Assembly (NCBI GenBank): GCA_024278555.1
Contig: JAJRSX010000009.1
Span: forward strand, 1 to 10,235
DNA: 10,235 nt
Source of the DNA: a bacterium
Lineage (GTDB): Bacteria; CG2-30-53-67; CG2-30-70-394
Direction of reading: 5' to 3'
Under the pieces are notes generated by a model. The model was not told the DNA's origin, ran no database searches, and saw nothing but the letters and a program-made list of their open reading frames with translations. The translations under genes and the position numbers were made by a program. Shown piece by piece: positions 9,231-10,235 of this stretch. Each line of letters begins with the position of its first letter. Positions within the stretch are counted from its first letter, which is position 1.

Positions 9231-9256
9231 CGCCGGTGAGCCGGCGTTCACCGGCG
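9231..9256 (-). terminator. Strong hairpin after the slipin gene
   Basis: A perfect 9-bp stem, CGCCGGTGA (9231-9239) with TCACCGGCG (9248-9256), closes an 8-base loop, six bases beyond the slipin TAA (9262-9264). The position fits transcription termination or RNA 3'-end protection. No T-run follows, so factor-independent termination is unproven. CCGGCG recurs four times between 9211 and 9256. The rest of the 151-bp spacer shows a possible -10-like TACCCT before the cytochrome gene but no convincing -35. Confidence 0.4.
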
Positions 9257-9261
9257 ACCGG

Positions 9262-10026
9262 TTACGCCTCCGCCTTACCCCCGCCCAGGGCGGCCATCAG
9301 ATCCAGGGGCACCGGCAGCACGAGGGTGGACTGCTCGCCGGTGATGTCGACCAGGGTCTGGAGGTAGCGGAGCTGCAGGGCCGCCGGCTGTTTCATGATG
9401 ATCTCCGCCGCCTCGGCGAGCTTCTCCGCCGCCTGGAACTCGCCCTCGGCGTTGATCACCTTGGCGCGGCGCTCGCGCTCCGCCTCCGCCTGCTTGGCGA
9501 TTGCCCGCTGCATGTCCTGGGGGAGGTCCACGTGCTTGATCTCCACCAGGGAGACCTTGATTCCCCACGCGTCACTCTGGGCGTCGAGGATCGACTGGAG
9601 CCTCTCGTTGATCTGCTCCCGCGCCGACAGGAGCTCGTCGAGCTCCACCTAGCCGAGGACCGAGCGGAGGGTGGTCTGGGCGAGCTGGCTGGTGGCGTAG
9701 AGGTAGTCCTCCACCTCGACGATCGCCCTCTCCGGGTCCATCACCCGAAAGTAGACCACCGCGTTCACCTTCACCGAGACGTTGTCGCGGGTGATCACAT
9801 CCTGTGGCGCCACGTCCATGGCCACGGTGCGCAGCGACACCTTCACCATCCGGTCGATGACCGGGATGAGGATGATCAGCCCCGGCCCCTTGGCGCGCAG
9901 GAGGCGGCCGAGGCGGAAGACCACCCCACGCTCGTACTCGCGGAGGATCTTGATCGCCGAGGTGGCGATCGCCACCAGAAAGATGACGAGGACGAGGTAC
10001 GGGACCGGGTCGAAGGAGAGGAACAT
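9262..10026 (-). pseudogene. Slipin (stomatin-like SPFH protein) interrupted by an in-frame TAG
   Basis: Read as one frame this is 254 codons plus a final TAA, the normal length for a bacterial slipin. An N-terminal membrane segment (about 8-27) precedes the SPFH/band-7 domain: [63 protein letters not shown]. The second half, [17 protein letters not shown] through [20 protein letters not shown], is equally well conserved. Codon 126 is TAG (9649-9651), where slipins normally have Gln in LGQxELDELL; one C-to-T change from CAG explains it. The product may be a 125-residue fragment, a restart at the GTG just after the stop (no Shine-Dalgarno sequence there), or full length if the base is an assembly error or is suppressed. 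The ATG at 10026 has GGGAG six bases upstream. It follows NfeD by 37 bp, the usual partner order. Confidence 0.9.
9649..9651 (-). other. In-frame amber codon within slipin
   Basis: The plus strand reads CTA, giving TAG between the codons for Gly125 and Val127. Frame and conservation continue unbroken on both sides. TAG is also the terminal stop of the kinase, substrate-binding protein and cytochrome genes, so general reassignment of TAG is unlikely. Confidence 0.9.
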
Positions 10027-10063
10027 GGGAGGCTCCCGAAGAGGAGGGGTGGAGGGAGGGACG

Positions 10064-10235
10064 TCACAGGGTATGGGGGTTCGGCTCACACGGTTCAGCT
10101 GTCGGTGGTGGCACCTCGGAGGACAGCGGCTCCACGGTGACCTCCAGGCCGCGGACCGCCACCACCCGCACCCGGGTCCCGGCCGCGACCGGCACCGTGG
10201 CGCGGGCGTTCCACAGCTCGCTGTGGAGGAAGACC
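10064..10235 (-). CDS. NfeD-family membrane protein, C-terminal OB-fold part (partial)
   Basis: The last 56 codons of a gene whose start lies beyond the right edge of the window; the stop is TGA (10064-10066). The visible sequence [37 protein letters not shown] matches the soluble OB-fold domain at the C-terminus of NfeD proteins, including the ELW-A signature and the G-x-R-V-R-V-V strand. A short Pro-rich tail follows. NfeD proteins sit in the membrane next to slipins. Long forms carry a ClpP-like serine protease that cleaves the slipin C-terminus; whether this one is the long or short form cannot be seen. It precedes slipin by 37 bp on the same strand, so the two should share a transcript. 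Confidence 0.85.
   Translation of the reverse strand, partial: VFLHSELWNARATVPVAAGTRVRVVAVRGLEVTVEPLSSEVPPPTAEPCEPNPHTL

Noticed and set aside
9649-9651. TAG reassigned to Gln in this organism
   Set aside because: The kinase, binding-protein and cytochrome genes all end naturally at TAG, and reading through the binding-protein stop gives only an Arg-rich tail unlike the family.

Overview
The window is GC-rich DNA (about 70% by eye) from a Gram-negative, probably proteobacterial, chromosome. Outer-membrane and periplasmic machinery dominates: a TonB-dependent receptor, a lipoprotein, a Sec-exported pentaheme cytochrome c and a periplasmic binding protein. I cannot fix the genus. Every intact protein gene lies on the minus strand, so reading order runs from high to low coordinates. 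The only plus-strand coding signal is a transposase remnant at the left edge.

Layout from right to left (5' to 3' of the minus strand): the 3' end of an NfeD-family gene (10064-10235); a slipin/stomatin gene (9262-10026) that is intact except for one in-frame TAG at codon 126; a spacer with a strong hairpin; a five-CxxCH periplasmic cytochrome c (8436-9110); a 192-bp spacer with two hairpins, a candidate promoter and a palindrome over its -10; a probable signalling/transport operon of TonB-dependent receptor (6252-8243), PF04392-type substrate-binding protein (5338-6246) and hybrid histidine kinase (2983-5226); a 281-bp gap holding a hairpin with a T-tract on the plus strand; a von Willebrand A protein (1877-2701) closely followed by a patatin-like lipoprotein (351-1847). 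The left 350 bp hold a 3'-truncated IS1182-like transposase piece joined to a nested palindrome and tandem repeats.

How the genes may work together: NfeD and slipin are classic membrane partners. The receptor, binding protein and kinase look like one unit in which an outer-membrane receptor and a periplasmic binding protein could feed a ligand or signal to the kinase. No ABC permease, ATPase, HPt protein or DNA-binding response regulator is visible here. The VWA and patatin genes form a separate envelope-directed pair of unknown role.

The most noteworthy points are the slipin amber codon, the receptor/binding-protein/kinase unit, the composite repeat island ending the transposase fragment, two dispersed loci of the same 7-nt-period repeat, and a plus-strand terminator-like hairpin with no gene in front of it. 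I did not find a clearly new defence or mobile system.
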